The notes under the pieces: generated by a model | What the model saw: the letters and a program-made list of their open reading frames with translations, nothing else | Databases searched by the model: none | Told to the model about the DNA's origin: nothing | Assembly: GCF_022458985.1 (NCBI RefSeq) | Contig: NC_061782.1 | Location: 21,899,672-21,963,671 of the forward strand | Direction: 5' to 3' | Length of the DNA: 64,000 nt | Origin: Mugil cephalus | Lineage: Eukaryota > Chordata > Actinopteri > Mugiliformes > Mugilidae | Program-made: the position numbers and the translations under genes | Shown here: piece by piece, positions 12,549-23,699 of the stretch | Layout of the letters: each line of letters starts with the position of its first letter | Position numbering within the stretch: the stretch's first letter is position 1

Positions 12549-13982
12549 CTGAAGGGACACAGGAGAGAAAATACATACGAGAAACACCTGGCGCGTGATA
12601 GCAACTATAGGGACTATAGGGTTATTGTTTGCTTTATGTGTACATTAAAGGTAGTGGCTGAAATGATTTATTGTGAGCACCGAACCAGTCACAAATGTTC
12701 ACTGCAGCAAATCCAACTAACGTTCCACCACTAACCCCCATGCAGGGTCATTTTTATGGAATGGAATCATTTCCCAGGAACTTAATTTAGACCACGGTCC
12801 TTTCAGTGCTAACATACTCCAGAGGTTCCTAGTGAACAGTCAATATTACTTCAGTGGGACCACAGCTCCAGTCATCTCACTTGATGTCTTTCTATTTTAA
12901 TAATGAAGCCAATTACATTTTAGAAAATATAAAATATTTAGAACAGTAACTTGCAAATGTACCCTAATATCTTATTAGCATTTGTCGTAGGTGGAGAATA
13001 GTAAATCCTCAAGCTTTTTGGTTTCAGAGCGAAAAGGTTATAGTCTGCCAGCAGGGGGTATAACTGTAAAACTGTAAAATGATCTCTATTTGCAAGATAA
13101 AAACAACTTTTAGAAACATTTTGTTGTTGTGATCTAATTTACGACCTGTTATGTCGGCTGAAAAGCGTGCATGATGTGACACTTTACCTATCCCTTTTTC
13201 AACAGTATTGGTAAGTCATCCAAATCATTTTACGGTCGACCTGTTAAAGCTGAGATGAGCTTTCATTGACAATGAAAGACGTCTACAAAGTGTTGCATGG
13301 GAAGCCGAACATCTTTCATGGGCTCATATGAATTCACTCTGCACTCAGAGCAAAGGTGCCAATTTTCTGTGGCATTTTGGGTTGCTGAGTGACGGGAGAA
13401 TGGCATGTTCCTGGGTTATGAGATTTATCCACAAAGGCCAACCCGCTGATCGAATGGCATTTCTTCTCCTTTTAGACTGATCATTTGGTTGCCAGAACAG
13501 CAGACTTTTACCCACAGGCTAAACGAGAGGACAAGACTCTAACTCCATGTCATTAAATCCATTACTGCTACCACTTCAGAAACAAGAATTATTTGTCTAT
13601 TATTTAATGGCAAGCCACCAGTAAACAGGTGGTTCTTCTGCAAATGTGAGCTGACAACTTTGAGCAGAAATTACAGTCACGTATGCATCTAATAGTCTTC
13701 TAAGACAGCAACACATAAAAGCTTAAACCTGGTCATTAACTTTCTCTTGGCTGTAGCTTCATAACATTGATAGCACAGAAGCAACTGAGCACATTTTCCA
13801 AGTTGAACTTTTATTTCAAAGGTCACTCAGAATCATACCAAGATGTCATTTTCATCTCATGTATGTCAGCAGGTATTCTTCAGGTTCTCAGCGTGAGGCT
13901 GCCCCACATTATAATGTGTTACTGGAACATAAGAAGAATGTTTCTTGACACATGTTGCCATGTTTCTAACTTAGCACAAGTT
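12549..13982. other. Possible intron sequence, no feature recognised
   Basis: Lies between the two candidate minus-strand exons. CCAGCAGGGGG at 13048-13058 resembles a CTCF core. Nothing else stands out. Confidence 0.35.
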
Positions 13983-13983
13983 A

Positions 13984-14830
13984 CAGTGGTGTGAAAAAGT
14001 GTTGCCCCTTCCTGATTTCTTTTTTTTTTCTTTGTCAGATTTAATACAATAAAAACTCTAATTTAAATGAGGTAAATGTTTTTATTATTAAGGGGGGGGA
14101 AATAGAATAGAGCAGAAAACATTTATTTGTCCCACAGTGGGGGAATTGCAGTTTGCAACAGCATACATAGTGCAGAAAAGTGACAAGAATAAAGAGTGGA
14201 CTGTGTGAAAGATAAATAGTAAGATTAAAACAGAGAAACAGAATAAACAATATACAAGTATTGGCATACATGGAAAAAGTAATAAATTGCAACAAAAAGT
14301 AATCGGTTTGTAATGAAAATTATTGCATGACAAACCTAAAGTATTGAATTGCACACAGATAGCGACTGCTGAACATTGCACAGTATTGTACATAGTACAG
14401 AGTAAGTAATGAAATGCAACAAAAAGTAATTGGATTGTAACACAAAGTACTGTACAACAAACCTAAAGTATTGAAATAATGAGTATATAAACCCTGACGG
14501 GTAATGGTATTGCAACAGGAAGGAAAGAACTTCTGTCTTCTGTCAAAGTGTTGGTCCTGCCCTGTTAAAACATACCTTAACTGTGGTTTATCACACCTGA
14601 GTTCAACTTCTCTAGCCACACCCAGGCTTCATTACTGCCACACCTATTCTCAATCAAGAAATCACTTAAATAGGACTTGCCTGACAAAGTGAAGTAGACC
14701 AAAAGATCCTCAAAGGTTAGACATCATGCTGAGATCCACAGAAATCCCAGAACTGATGAAAAAGAAAGTGAGATCTTTCTAAAGCCAAGTTATGTGACAT
14801 CTCAGCCTTTATCACTCAAAGAACTTTGAT
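13984..14830 (+). mobile_element. Tc1/mariner element, interrupted and 3'-truncated
   Basis: Starts directly after a TA with CAGTGGTGTGAAAAAGTG, the terminal repeat of a common fish Tc1 family, followed by CCCCTTCCTGATTTCT and an ATTATTAAGGGGG segment. It resumes at about 14556 with the region leading to the transposase: ACTGTGGTTTATCACACCTG, CAATCAAGAAATCACTTAAA and AGTAGACCAAAAG, then an ATG at 14725 followed by a few transposase-like codons before the match decays. The transposase catalytic domain and the right terminal repeat are absent, so the copy is dead. The gap at 14099-14530 is a LINE tail. Confidence 0.8.
14099..14530 (-). mobile_element. LINE 3' tail nested in the Tc1 element
   Basis: Read on the minus strand, the segment ends with AATTCCCCCACTGTGGGAC, then AAATAAATG and TCTGCTCTATTCTATTT. 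This is the characteristic tail of fish Rex-type LINEs. It lies inside the Tc1 element, so it inserted later. Inside it a block of about 75 nt is repeated about 127 nt further on (14278-14355 and 14403-14482; both contain CAACAAAAAGTAAT and CAAACCTAAAGTATTGAA). Confidence 0.65.
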
Positions 14831-15599
14831 GACTATTCTGTTTTTCTTGATGTTCAGGGAACTTGGAAGGATTCCAGTTTCTTTGGATGTGGATTGTTGC
14901 TTAGAGAAGTCGGTCTCCTAACTCCACTAGCTGTGCCTGTATCAAAATCTGAAAATTTGGTGTGAAAAGAGCATGCTTACTGCAATTTTTGAAGTTTAAT
15001 AGTAAGAGGATTACGAGCGAGAGCCGCCGAAGGCTAAGCTCTGTAACTCTGACAAATTTAGCCAACCCAACTTTTGTCACCACTGGCTGAATACAATTTC
15101 AGTCTTATCAGAGCTTACACTTTATACACTGGTATGTCTCAAAGGTTTTAATTGTTCTGGTAATACAAACCAAAGCTTAAGCTGCGGTCCATATTGTTTA
15201 TATTAAGCAGCCTTCACTGCTGCTGCCTGAGACACACACCGATTCCTGGTGTGAAGCATTCTCTCATCATCATTATCATCTCTGTGCTGTGGGATTTCCA
15301 GCAGCTGTGTGTAAAGTGAGGTGGTTTTTCAGAGAAGAATGCATGCACTGCAAACCTTCCTTGTAAGCGGAGATGAAATAAATAAATCAAAACGTCCGGG
15401 CCTTTGTTCTAATAGAGTCCATAAATAGGACAAAAGAGTCCATAAATACAGAACGGTGCTCTGTAAAGCACAACAGTCTCCCAGGGGTTTTATTCAGCTG
15501 GTGCTGCATGCGCCTTCCTCCCGGTCCTGCTTCAGCTCGGCTTGAATTGCTTCCCATTACTGAGGACGGAGAGGCAGCTTAAAGCCTGCAGTCACTCAC
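14831..15599. other. Stretch without a recognised gene
   Basis: Contains a direct repeat of GAGTCCATAAATA at about 15414 and 15437. Otherwise unremarkable. Confidence 0.4.
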
Positions 15600-15672
15600 C
15601 CTATCTTAATAGAGATCTCCCTCTCAGGCTGAACTATCTGTCGGATCTCATCGCTCTGGCAGTGAATGCCAC
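15600..15672 (-). CDS. Candidate internal exon of an unidentified minus-strand gene
   Basis: On the minus strand CTTTTGTTTTCAG precedes a 73-nt segment that ends with AAGATAGG before GTGAGTGACTG, a consensus donor. Only one of the three frames is open. It encodes about 23 residues including GIHCQSDEIRQIVQ and EISIKI, enters in phase 1 and leaves in phase 2. Good splice sites on both sides and a single open frame favour a real exon, but the segment is short and I cannot assign a family. Confidence 0.4.
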
Positions 15673-18399
15673 CTGAAAACAAAAGATGCTTAAGAGTTAA
15701 TGCTTTTCGAGTGAACAGGGTGAATTGTGTGTTGTTCACCAAATACGCAAACAAAGACTGACTTTAAGTACATTGATCAAAAGGTACGTTTCAGGTCACT
15801 TTCGCCAGTTCAGAATTTGCCTTGAATGAAACGAATTTGAATGTTGAAAAAGTTTAAGAGAATTGGAATGAAAATCCAATCATTTCTCAGCATACTAGGC
15901 TTATAATTAGACAGTCAAAAGTAATTTGATAGTGAATGAATGGCACAGGTGTACGGCGGCCCTCATTTAAGGCCCTGACTGAGGGGAGCTCTGCTACAAT
16001 AATCACTGAGGAATGAATGGCTTGTGTGGAAAATGTGAGTCACAATAATTTGAGTGGACACAGAATGAAAATTGAGAAAAAAAAAAAGTTTAAAAGGTCA
16101 GTGTAGCATCAGTGACTCTGTTTACTCTGGTACTCTAGCTCTATTAGTATGAATATTAGCCCAAAAATGCTCCAGGTAACTCTCATCTTTTCAATCAGAG
16201 TGAGAAGAGTGGCATAAGCCTGCAATGAGCCATTCATTAGGAAAATAGAAGCACTTAATAATGATGTAAATGCTTTTCAATTGTTTCTTTCTGGTGTTTC
16301 TGTGACAGTTTCCTGCACACGGCCTTAACATCAGGTTATGAGGAGTATACACAGAAACACTGAGGTAGCAAAGCAAGAAGTTATTCAAAGAAGTGCAGTG
16401 GAAGTTTCCGTTGATATTAATAAATCGGAACACTCAGTTGGCTTAATGTGCATGTATGGGTGGACACATAGCACATACAAAGAGCAAGCATTGCAGGTGG
16501 CAAATTAACCGAGGACATATGTCTAGTGTCTTCTTTATACTTATCTCCCGAAGGTCTGGTTGTTTATTCCCCACAGACATCTGGCTAGCCCCAAAGATGC
16601 AATAAAACTCATTGAACTGAAGTCACACATGTTAAAGACGGGACATTAACTAGAAATTCTAGTCTATGTCATGACAAGTTAGGAAGGAGTAACTGTCTAT
16701 ACCCGAAAATAAAACCCACTAAAGTCATGTGCAGTTCAAATCTACTCAAGACAGGTACTACTCTTACTCAGTTTGCTTAAAATGGTGGATCACATGTGTA
16801 GTAGCTTGTGAAAATGTGTCTGTCTTTGTCATTTTCCGGGCGTTATCAAACTTCAGACACTTGTCGTCTTCTGTCATATTTGATGCTTCAAAGGACACAG
16901 AACACAGTTGCACAAGTTGGAAAAGTTTTGATTGATGCTTTGGGCGCACAGTGTTTGCATGGCACTTATCAGATCATTTTATTCAACGCCCATGTAAACA
17001 GTTAAGCTGGAATATCTTATTAGAAAGTTTTTTTTGTTGTTGTTTTTCATCCGTGCAAATGTAGCCACCGTTCAAGTATCAAAGAGATCAACTCATATTG
17101 GCTGTTCTGACTTTTGTTAGAGAAGCAATAACTGTTTTTAGAGCTGGTAGCATACATTAAAGATGGACTTAAGGAATAGGGATGCACTACAATCAAGTAA
17201 GCATGTCTGGGACTTTGTTAAATGAACCAGTGGTGTGAAATATTTCATGTTGAGTGATGAGTCGGATCAATATCCAAATAGTATCCAAAGTTAGCACTGA
17301 AGGTCAGTTACTCTTTATTTGATAAAATTTCTACCAAAATTGTCTAACTTTACAGACTTCAGACTTTATTTTACACTGAAGGAAAAAAAATGTACTGCAG
17401 AAACTCTCGGTATTTTGGAACTTATGTTGAAAATGTCCAAAAGTAGTGCGTTTTATTTACTGTGATATGATTATATTTTGACCAGTGGCCAGTTCTTAGG
17501 CAGTGATCCCTTAACAACCTCGACAGCCATTACTGGATCAATGGACTTCACTCACCTAGCCAAGGATTTCAGCACAACCTCTCCAGATCACAGTTCATAG
17601 AATATTCATGCCAATTTATTGATGCCATCTTCCAGCTAAGTTCTGCTTTTTTAAAATGCCAGCCTTCTAAATTGACTGATAGTGTTGGTCCGTTCTCACA
17701 AAATATCTGTGCATGACTAAAACATGGTAGCCAATCCATAAAATGGAAAAGTTTCTTACTGCCCTGTTGGAAGGATTTTCATCATTTGTTTTGCTTTAAC
17801 CCTGAGAAGTTCCAGAAAGTAATGCATCAGTTGTGATCTTCCTCTAAAAACCCAATGTGCTTGTTCCTTCTCTCCTAAACCCCCGACAGCCCTCATTGAT
17901 CAAACCGCAGCATCAGTATTGTCCTCAAAAACAGATTCTTTCTAGCCTCATCTCATTTTGAAGTTAAATAGGTCGGTAAAGGCCCTGCTGAAGTTTACAA
18001 TTTTCCGCTGCCCCGGAAAACTTGAGGGTCACACACACACAAAAAAAAAAACACACATTGATAGATACAGATTCTTTGTAAATTTATTTTTATATCTCTC
18101 TTAATTCTTGTTGCGGTTAAATATGAATCAGAGTGAGAGAAGCAGACAGGCCACACTGACAGAACATAATTACAATATAAGGTCAAAGGAGACCCAATCT
18201 GCTCTAATGACTGGGTGGGAAATGTTGGCCGAGCCCGAGTCTATTAGACACTGGCAGAGATAGAGACACAGCTGCTGGTCATTACCAAGCTGTTTAAAGC
18301 AGAACACTTACTCTTCAGGACCCATTTGCACTGCTTTCAATGTATCAAGGCCAATTGATTTTATAGTACATGATCGTTGATGGTTGTTACTGGTGCTCT
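15673..18399. other. Stretch without a recognised gene
   Basis: A short piece of the CATGTAAAC family lies at about 16970-17010 (GCCCATGTAAACAGTTAAGC). No exon-like sequence was found. If the minus-strand candidate gene is real, its upstream exons would lie here or further right. Confidence 0.35.
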
Positions 18400-18875
18400 C
18401 TCTAGGTGTATCCTACTTCTATACTATTTTACTCTTCAGGTAGCCCAGAAAAACTTGTCCAACCTCCCCACACACTAATTTTCAGTTGGTCTGGAGTCTC
18501 TCTGGTTATGTTCAAAACATGCGGGCGGGCTTCAAGACGCCTCACACATATATTACACCCTGTGTTTGAGAGGTTTCCATCAGGCTGCAGACTGCATGTC
18601 CGCCCTGCACTATGCAAATGAGGAGGGAAACCCCACAGCAGTCCAGCTCCTGGACTCTGACCCCTCCTTGCTTCAGCATCAAACTGATTCTATGTCTCTC
18701 TTGGAGGGAAGATGTTAATATGGGCACTATCCTCATGTCATTTTGCACTTTAATCTTATTTATCTATTGTTTTGTTTTCTGCTGTCTGTCATGTGCAGTT
18801 TGTTGCTCTCTGTGTTTTTTTTTTTTTTAATTGGGATAAATGAAATTCTTCAACTGAATTGAATTCATGCACTGA
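18400..18875 (+). mobile_element. LINE C-terminal fragment and tail (Rex/CR1-like)
   Basis: One frame reads HILHPVFERFPSGCRLHVRP, and after a frame change AVQLLDSDPSLLQ follows. These match the order of the C-terminal LINE signature (FxLLPSGRRYR ... AIQLLNS). A pyrimidine-rich 3' region leads to GGGATAAATGAAATTCTTCA and an AACTGAATTGAATTC end. The copy is 5'-truncated and frameshifted. Confidence 0.6.
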
Positions 18876-19039
18876 TGAACAGAAGAGTAAAAGAGACGTA
18901 GTCATATATGTCACCTGAGTGCGGTGAAGTTGAATTTGTTTAGTTGAATTATTTGATGGGATGTAGGACTTTCCAACTGGATGCAGATCTATTTTATCTC
19001 TGCATCATCTGAAAGTTGCCCCATAACGAAATCCAAATG

Positions 19040-19612
19040 GCGTATTTCAATGACAACGACCGCACCGTGAAGACTAGACAGCTTGGTCAGAGCATCTCCA
19101 GGACTGCACATCTTATGCTGTGTTCCCAGTCTGCAGTGGTCAGTATCTATCAAAAGTGGTCCAAGGAAGGAGCAGTGGGGAAGCAGTGAGCCGATCTAAC
19201 AGAGGAGCTACTCCCGTGGAGCAATGGGAGAAGATGGCCTGGTCTGATGAATAATATTTTCCTTTACATCTTGTGGATGGCTGGGTTAGTATGCGTCATT
19301 TACCTGGGGAACACATGGCACCAGGATGCACTACGGCAAGAAGGCAAGCTGTTGGAGGCAGTGTGATGCTTCAGGCAATGTTCTGCTGGGATGACCTTGG
19401 GCTAACCTCCTGCCAACCATGTGGAGGCTACTTTGACATGTACCACCTGCCTAAGCATTGCTGCAGACATGTACGCCGTTTCATGGAAATGCTGTTCTCT
19501 GACGGCTGTGGCCTCTTTCAGCTGGATAATGTGCCCTGCCACAAAGTGAAAGCGTTGTTCCTACAAAAATGTATATCATTGGACTATTTAATGTTCTAGG
19601 ACGAGAAGAGTC
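19040..19612 (+). mobile_element. Internally deleted Tc1/mariner transposase remnant
   Basis: The first part (19060-19200) matches the helix-turn-helix region of a fish Tc1 transposase (QLGQSISRTA, SIYQKWSKEGAV). After a deletion near 19200 the DDE part resumes: WSDE, a stop, PGEHMAPGCTTARRQAVGGS, VMLQAMFCW and, near 19530, LFQLDNVPCHK, which holds the conserved D-N-x-P-C-H box. The in-frame stop, the deletion and loss of sequence after the second aspartate make it inactive. Two more copies of the same family lie at 29476-29945 and 41780-42115. Confidence 0.85.
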
Positions 19613-21239
19613 AGTAAACTCATTTTAATTAGTAATTTATTCATTTTTATGCAACTGTGAGTTGCTCTTATATTTCTTTTCTTCCACCCACTGACTCTGT
19701 TATATTTGTATTGTATAGATTTCATATCTTCAGTGTATTATTATTGTTTTCTTGTTTTATTTTTCCTTCCTATAAACTTGGGTACACACACACAAAAAAA
19801 ACATTGTGTAGAGATCTGAACCACAACTACAACATCAAGTGATAGCATACTCAAAAAGAATTAGTCGTTGCAATCATTGAATTTGTGTGTTTTTACTGCG
19901 TGCTAAACACAGCTGTGAAGGAGCAGAATAACATGATCTAACGCCATGAGCCCTGTCCGCACATATGCTCGAACACCACAGAAACAGTAGATCATACATC
20001 ACAAAACGCACACACGTATGCATTGTAACATCAATGTTTAATTTGCCACGGGTGTTGTCTTCTCTTGTTCTGATCTATCTCTGCTGGCAGCTTCAAAACT
20101 ACAACAATGTGGTGCTGTGTCTTAGTGCAAGGCTGCCATTATAAATTCATCTGAACAAGGCTTGAGCCTTCTTGTGATTCTTGGCATAATAAGACAGACA
20201 ACATAGTTTAATATGCACCAGGAAAGGGCATTATCATGTGACTGGAAAAATGAATTACACCATTTTTATTTTTTTTTATCCAGATTGTTCTGCACAAAAC
20301 TAAAATATACAATATGTAGCACGTGTATGGATTGGTACAGCATGTTAATGTTGTCATTAACATTGGTAATCACTGGACAGCTCACATGGTTTAATGTTGA
20401 ATTCGTCGAGGGAAGAATCTCTCAAAACCTGTTGCTACGGCCCTTCTGCCAGCTGTGTCGAGTTTCATTCTGTACTTAGCACAAGGATGAGTGGAACTGA
20501 GCCTTGCAGGTTAGAGCTGATGTTAATCAATGGGGAACAACAGTTACTTTTATTTAAATCATTGCAGTACAGACCATAGGACATCTGAGTATATGGTTGT
20601 GCAGGGGACTGAACAAAGGAGAATTTCTGTTCTTGTTCTTGAAACGCATTTCGGACCAATCACAGCCATTACATTAGTTTCATTTCAGAGAATGTGTATA
20701 TCCGTTTACACTGCAGGATGTCACCAGTGCCTTTCAGATAATTCCACATGGCCTTTCCTAAAATGACCAGGGACTCTTTTCATTTAGCTATTTTAATGCC
20801 CATTGTTTCCTCTCTAGTCCATCCCTTTAGCTGTGACTCAGAGCTCGACCTCATGGAGCCATCTTGAAGGATGGCTCAATCTCCAAAGTGCTTCTAGAGG
20901 AGAAGTATTTTCAGCTGTGACGTATAAGTAGTACAGTATAAATTAAATTGAATGTAAATGAGTTGTAGTGATTGTAATTGACTGTTATGTTCAATGAGAC
21001 AGATGATGCAGCTGATGTACGACTGCATAGTTCTAAATGACAGCTTTAAAGCAAAGATATCTAGCCTTGAGTCCTCCTTCCTTGTGTCCCTTCTTGCTGC
21101 CATTGCAGTTGTGAGGCAGGAAGTTATTCCTCCAGACAAAGAGCCTTTGTATTTTCGGTGTGCTTTTTGTCGTCAGTCTGTTGCTATCTTCTGTGCAGTG
21201 CGAGTGTGGTCGCTGCTGCTTGTTTCCTGACAACCTATT
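19613..21239. other. Intergenic stretch, no gene seen
   Basis: No coding exon or clear element recognised. Reading frames near 20900-21230 overlap on both strands without family resemblance. Confidence 0.4.
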
Positions 21240-21532
21240 TCAGCCCAGCAGCTTCTCTCAATCAGCGGACCAGGAAACACCATGCAATGGCACGATCCAT
21301 GCTGCTACTGCTATGCAACTAGCCAAACAACCACATCACCTTGGACCTTTTGCCAACTACCTGCTAATCCTGTAAATTAGTTTATTTTGCTAGATAATAA
21401 TTTTAATCTAATCTTATTTTATTTGATTTTTTTCTCATGTTTTTTTTCCTTCTTGTTTCTTCTTCTTCTTTCTCTCAGCTATGGTGACAAAGTAATTTCC
21501 CTCTCGGATCATTAAAGTCTGTCTAAGTCAAA
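21240..21532 (+). mobile_element. LINE 3' tail
   Basis: A pyrimidine-rich stretch leads to AATTTCCCTCTCGGATCATT, then AAAGTCTGTCTAAGTC. This is the same tail as at 3680-3721. No coding part is identifiable. Confidence 0.5.
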
Positions 21533-23175
21533 GTTTAGAAACCAGCATCTGTTGGTAAAAATGGAGAACAAACAAGGTGACAACATAAACCTGGGTCCTC
21601 CACACATCCATAAGTCAATTATTATTGTCATTTTAAACCACTTGTTGCTGCACAGTATCTGGGAAATTCAATCTTGGGATACAAGATATGGTCAATGGTA
21701 TTAACGAAGCAGTGAGCGGGCAAAGGTGTGGGATGAGAAACCAATTATAAAATTTAAATACAAAAACAAGGTAGATCAGCATTTGATCTGACACATTTGG
21801 TAATGAACTTGTGAGCTTATTTCGGCGCTTGTAGGTCAATCCAGCGTGAAAAATCCCTTCTCCCTCTGGACCCTCATGTGTCACTGTCTGCACCTCCCCA
21901 GCCACAATCTTATGATCCTTTAATATTGAACTCTGCCTCTGAAGCCCCGTCTCTGTGTTTCTGCCTCATCTCCCGACAGACAGCGGCTACATTCATCATC
22001 GGCTTTTCTTACAAAAATTTGAAAGGAAGGAAAACAACCAGCGTCCTCTTATGAAGCCGTCCTGGGCTTCACTAGTTGGCTGCTGAATAAGCTGCAGTGT
22101 CCATCTTGCTGCCTGTCAGCTTGTTTTTATAATCTGTCTCTGTTGTCTATCTGCTTTTACAAACAGTCTTCCAGCAACTGTCTCCCTTGACAGAACATGC
22201 TACATTTTTCTTTGAACAAGCAAATCATATTCTTCATTTACCTTAACAATAGTATTTGTTGTAATGATTAATTAATTAATGTAATGGCTTTACAGTCTCA
22301 AGATTCTGGGTCTTGAAATGTCCTTGCAGTTCTTTCTTTTTCCCTGCCAGCTCTTTTGCTTTCTCGCAGGGAGATGTGAGAGGAGGTGACCGTTCAAAGG
22401 TACTGCATTTATGGCTTTTAAGAGATAACTGAGCCATGTCTGCTTTAGAGGTCTCTTTAAAAGGGGTTTTACAATGTAGAACCAACCGACATGCCCTGCG
22501 GAGAGGATTCAAAAGCCTAGCCAAAGCAAAAAGGCCCTGAAACATAACGGCAGAGAGAATAATAATAATAATAATTTAAAAAAAATAAAAACATTTAAAA
22601 AGAAATGTTGCAATCTTTCAAAAGCAGATATTTCCTGTTTTTGTGAATTTCTCACCTACACACAACAGCAGCTAAAATGTTTATCGGGCAATGTGAGACA
22701 TCCTAAGGGAAAAGAGCAACGGAGGAAAGTCAAAGTGCTGATCGATATCTCTCCAACATCTGAAATACTTCCATCAAAAACCACAAAAACTATTCGTCCT
22801 CTGTTCTTGCCAGCATGAAGTTGGGCATTAACTGATGCTGCTGGAGATGTATGACCTCCAAGGGTTTGGCCGATACCAAAATTTGGAACTGTGATCAATC
22901 TGGGCTTTGCGGATCAAGATGGGAATTTAATGAGCTATTTTGGATTCTGGACTTGGGTGGAGAGACCACACAGACTTGTTAGAAAATAAAACCTTTCATA
23001 TAGATTGGGCTGTCAAGGCTTCACTGCTGAACTTTCCTTTAATACGGATGTATTTTTTATATATATTCTACATAGGTCAAAGCAGCAGGAATAAATGTAT
23101 ATGTGTAAGTGAGGTAGTTATTTTTGAAATGGACATACAGTAAATTGCCGAGTACCAGTGTGAAGCTATTGCACA
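21533..23175. other. Intergenic stretch, no gene seen
   Basis: Contains an AAT-rich simple run near 22558-22595. A 90-codon minus-strand frame at 22276-22545 has no recognisable domain and no supporting splice context beyond a CAG. Confidence 0.4.
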
Positions 23176-23451
23176 TCAAAAGTTCATGCAAGCATTAACC
23201 TCACTTAGCTCTGTTGGGTAAAAACTGTTAATGAGTCTGGAGGCGCAAGCTTTGATTGCTCTGTTGGGCCTCCCAGAGGGAAGCAGTGTAAAGAGGCTGT
23301 TGCCTGGGTGGGAGCTGTCCTGTGTGATGTCTTTGACTTCTGGTTCTATATGTGTGTGAGAGTGTAGGAAGCTGTGTTCTGATGATGACTCTCTCCAGCC
23401 ACCATGCAGCTTTTGAACCACGCTAGGATGTCGTGGGTGACTGCTTTCCAC
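23176..23451 (-). mobile_element. LINE C-terminal fragment (Rex/CR1-like)
   Basis: The minus-strand translation contains DSSHPGNSLFTLLPSGRPNR and AIKACASRLINSFYP, the standard C-terminal signature of fish Rex/CR1 LINEs (HPG..LF.LLPSGRR ... R..NSF.P). The reading frame is intact over roughly 45 codons. Sequence to about 23690 may belong to the same insertion but is not recognisable. Confidence 0.7.
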
Positions 23452-23699
23452 AGAGCTACTCTACAGGCACAGGGACAGGTTCACCTTTCTCGGTGACATC
23501 CAGAAGAACAGTCTTTGCTGTGCATTCTTCACGGGGCAGTGGTGTTAGTGGGTCATTTGAGGTCTTGAGAATTGCGTGTTCCCAGAAACCTGCCCTGACT
23601 GACCCTCTCCACAATGTCTCCTTTGATGTGAAGAGGAGCAGGTTCACCCCTGTTCCTCCTAAAGTCGAGCACCCACTGGAACTCTGTTAGTCACATAGT

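Noticed and set aside
22276..22545. 90-codon minus-strand frame preceded by a CAG
   Set aside because: No recognisable domain and only a weak splice context; composition like background.
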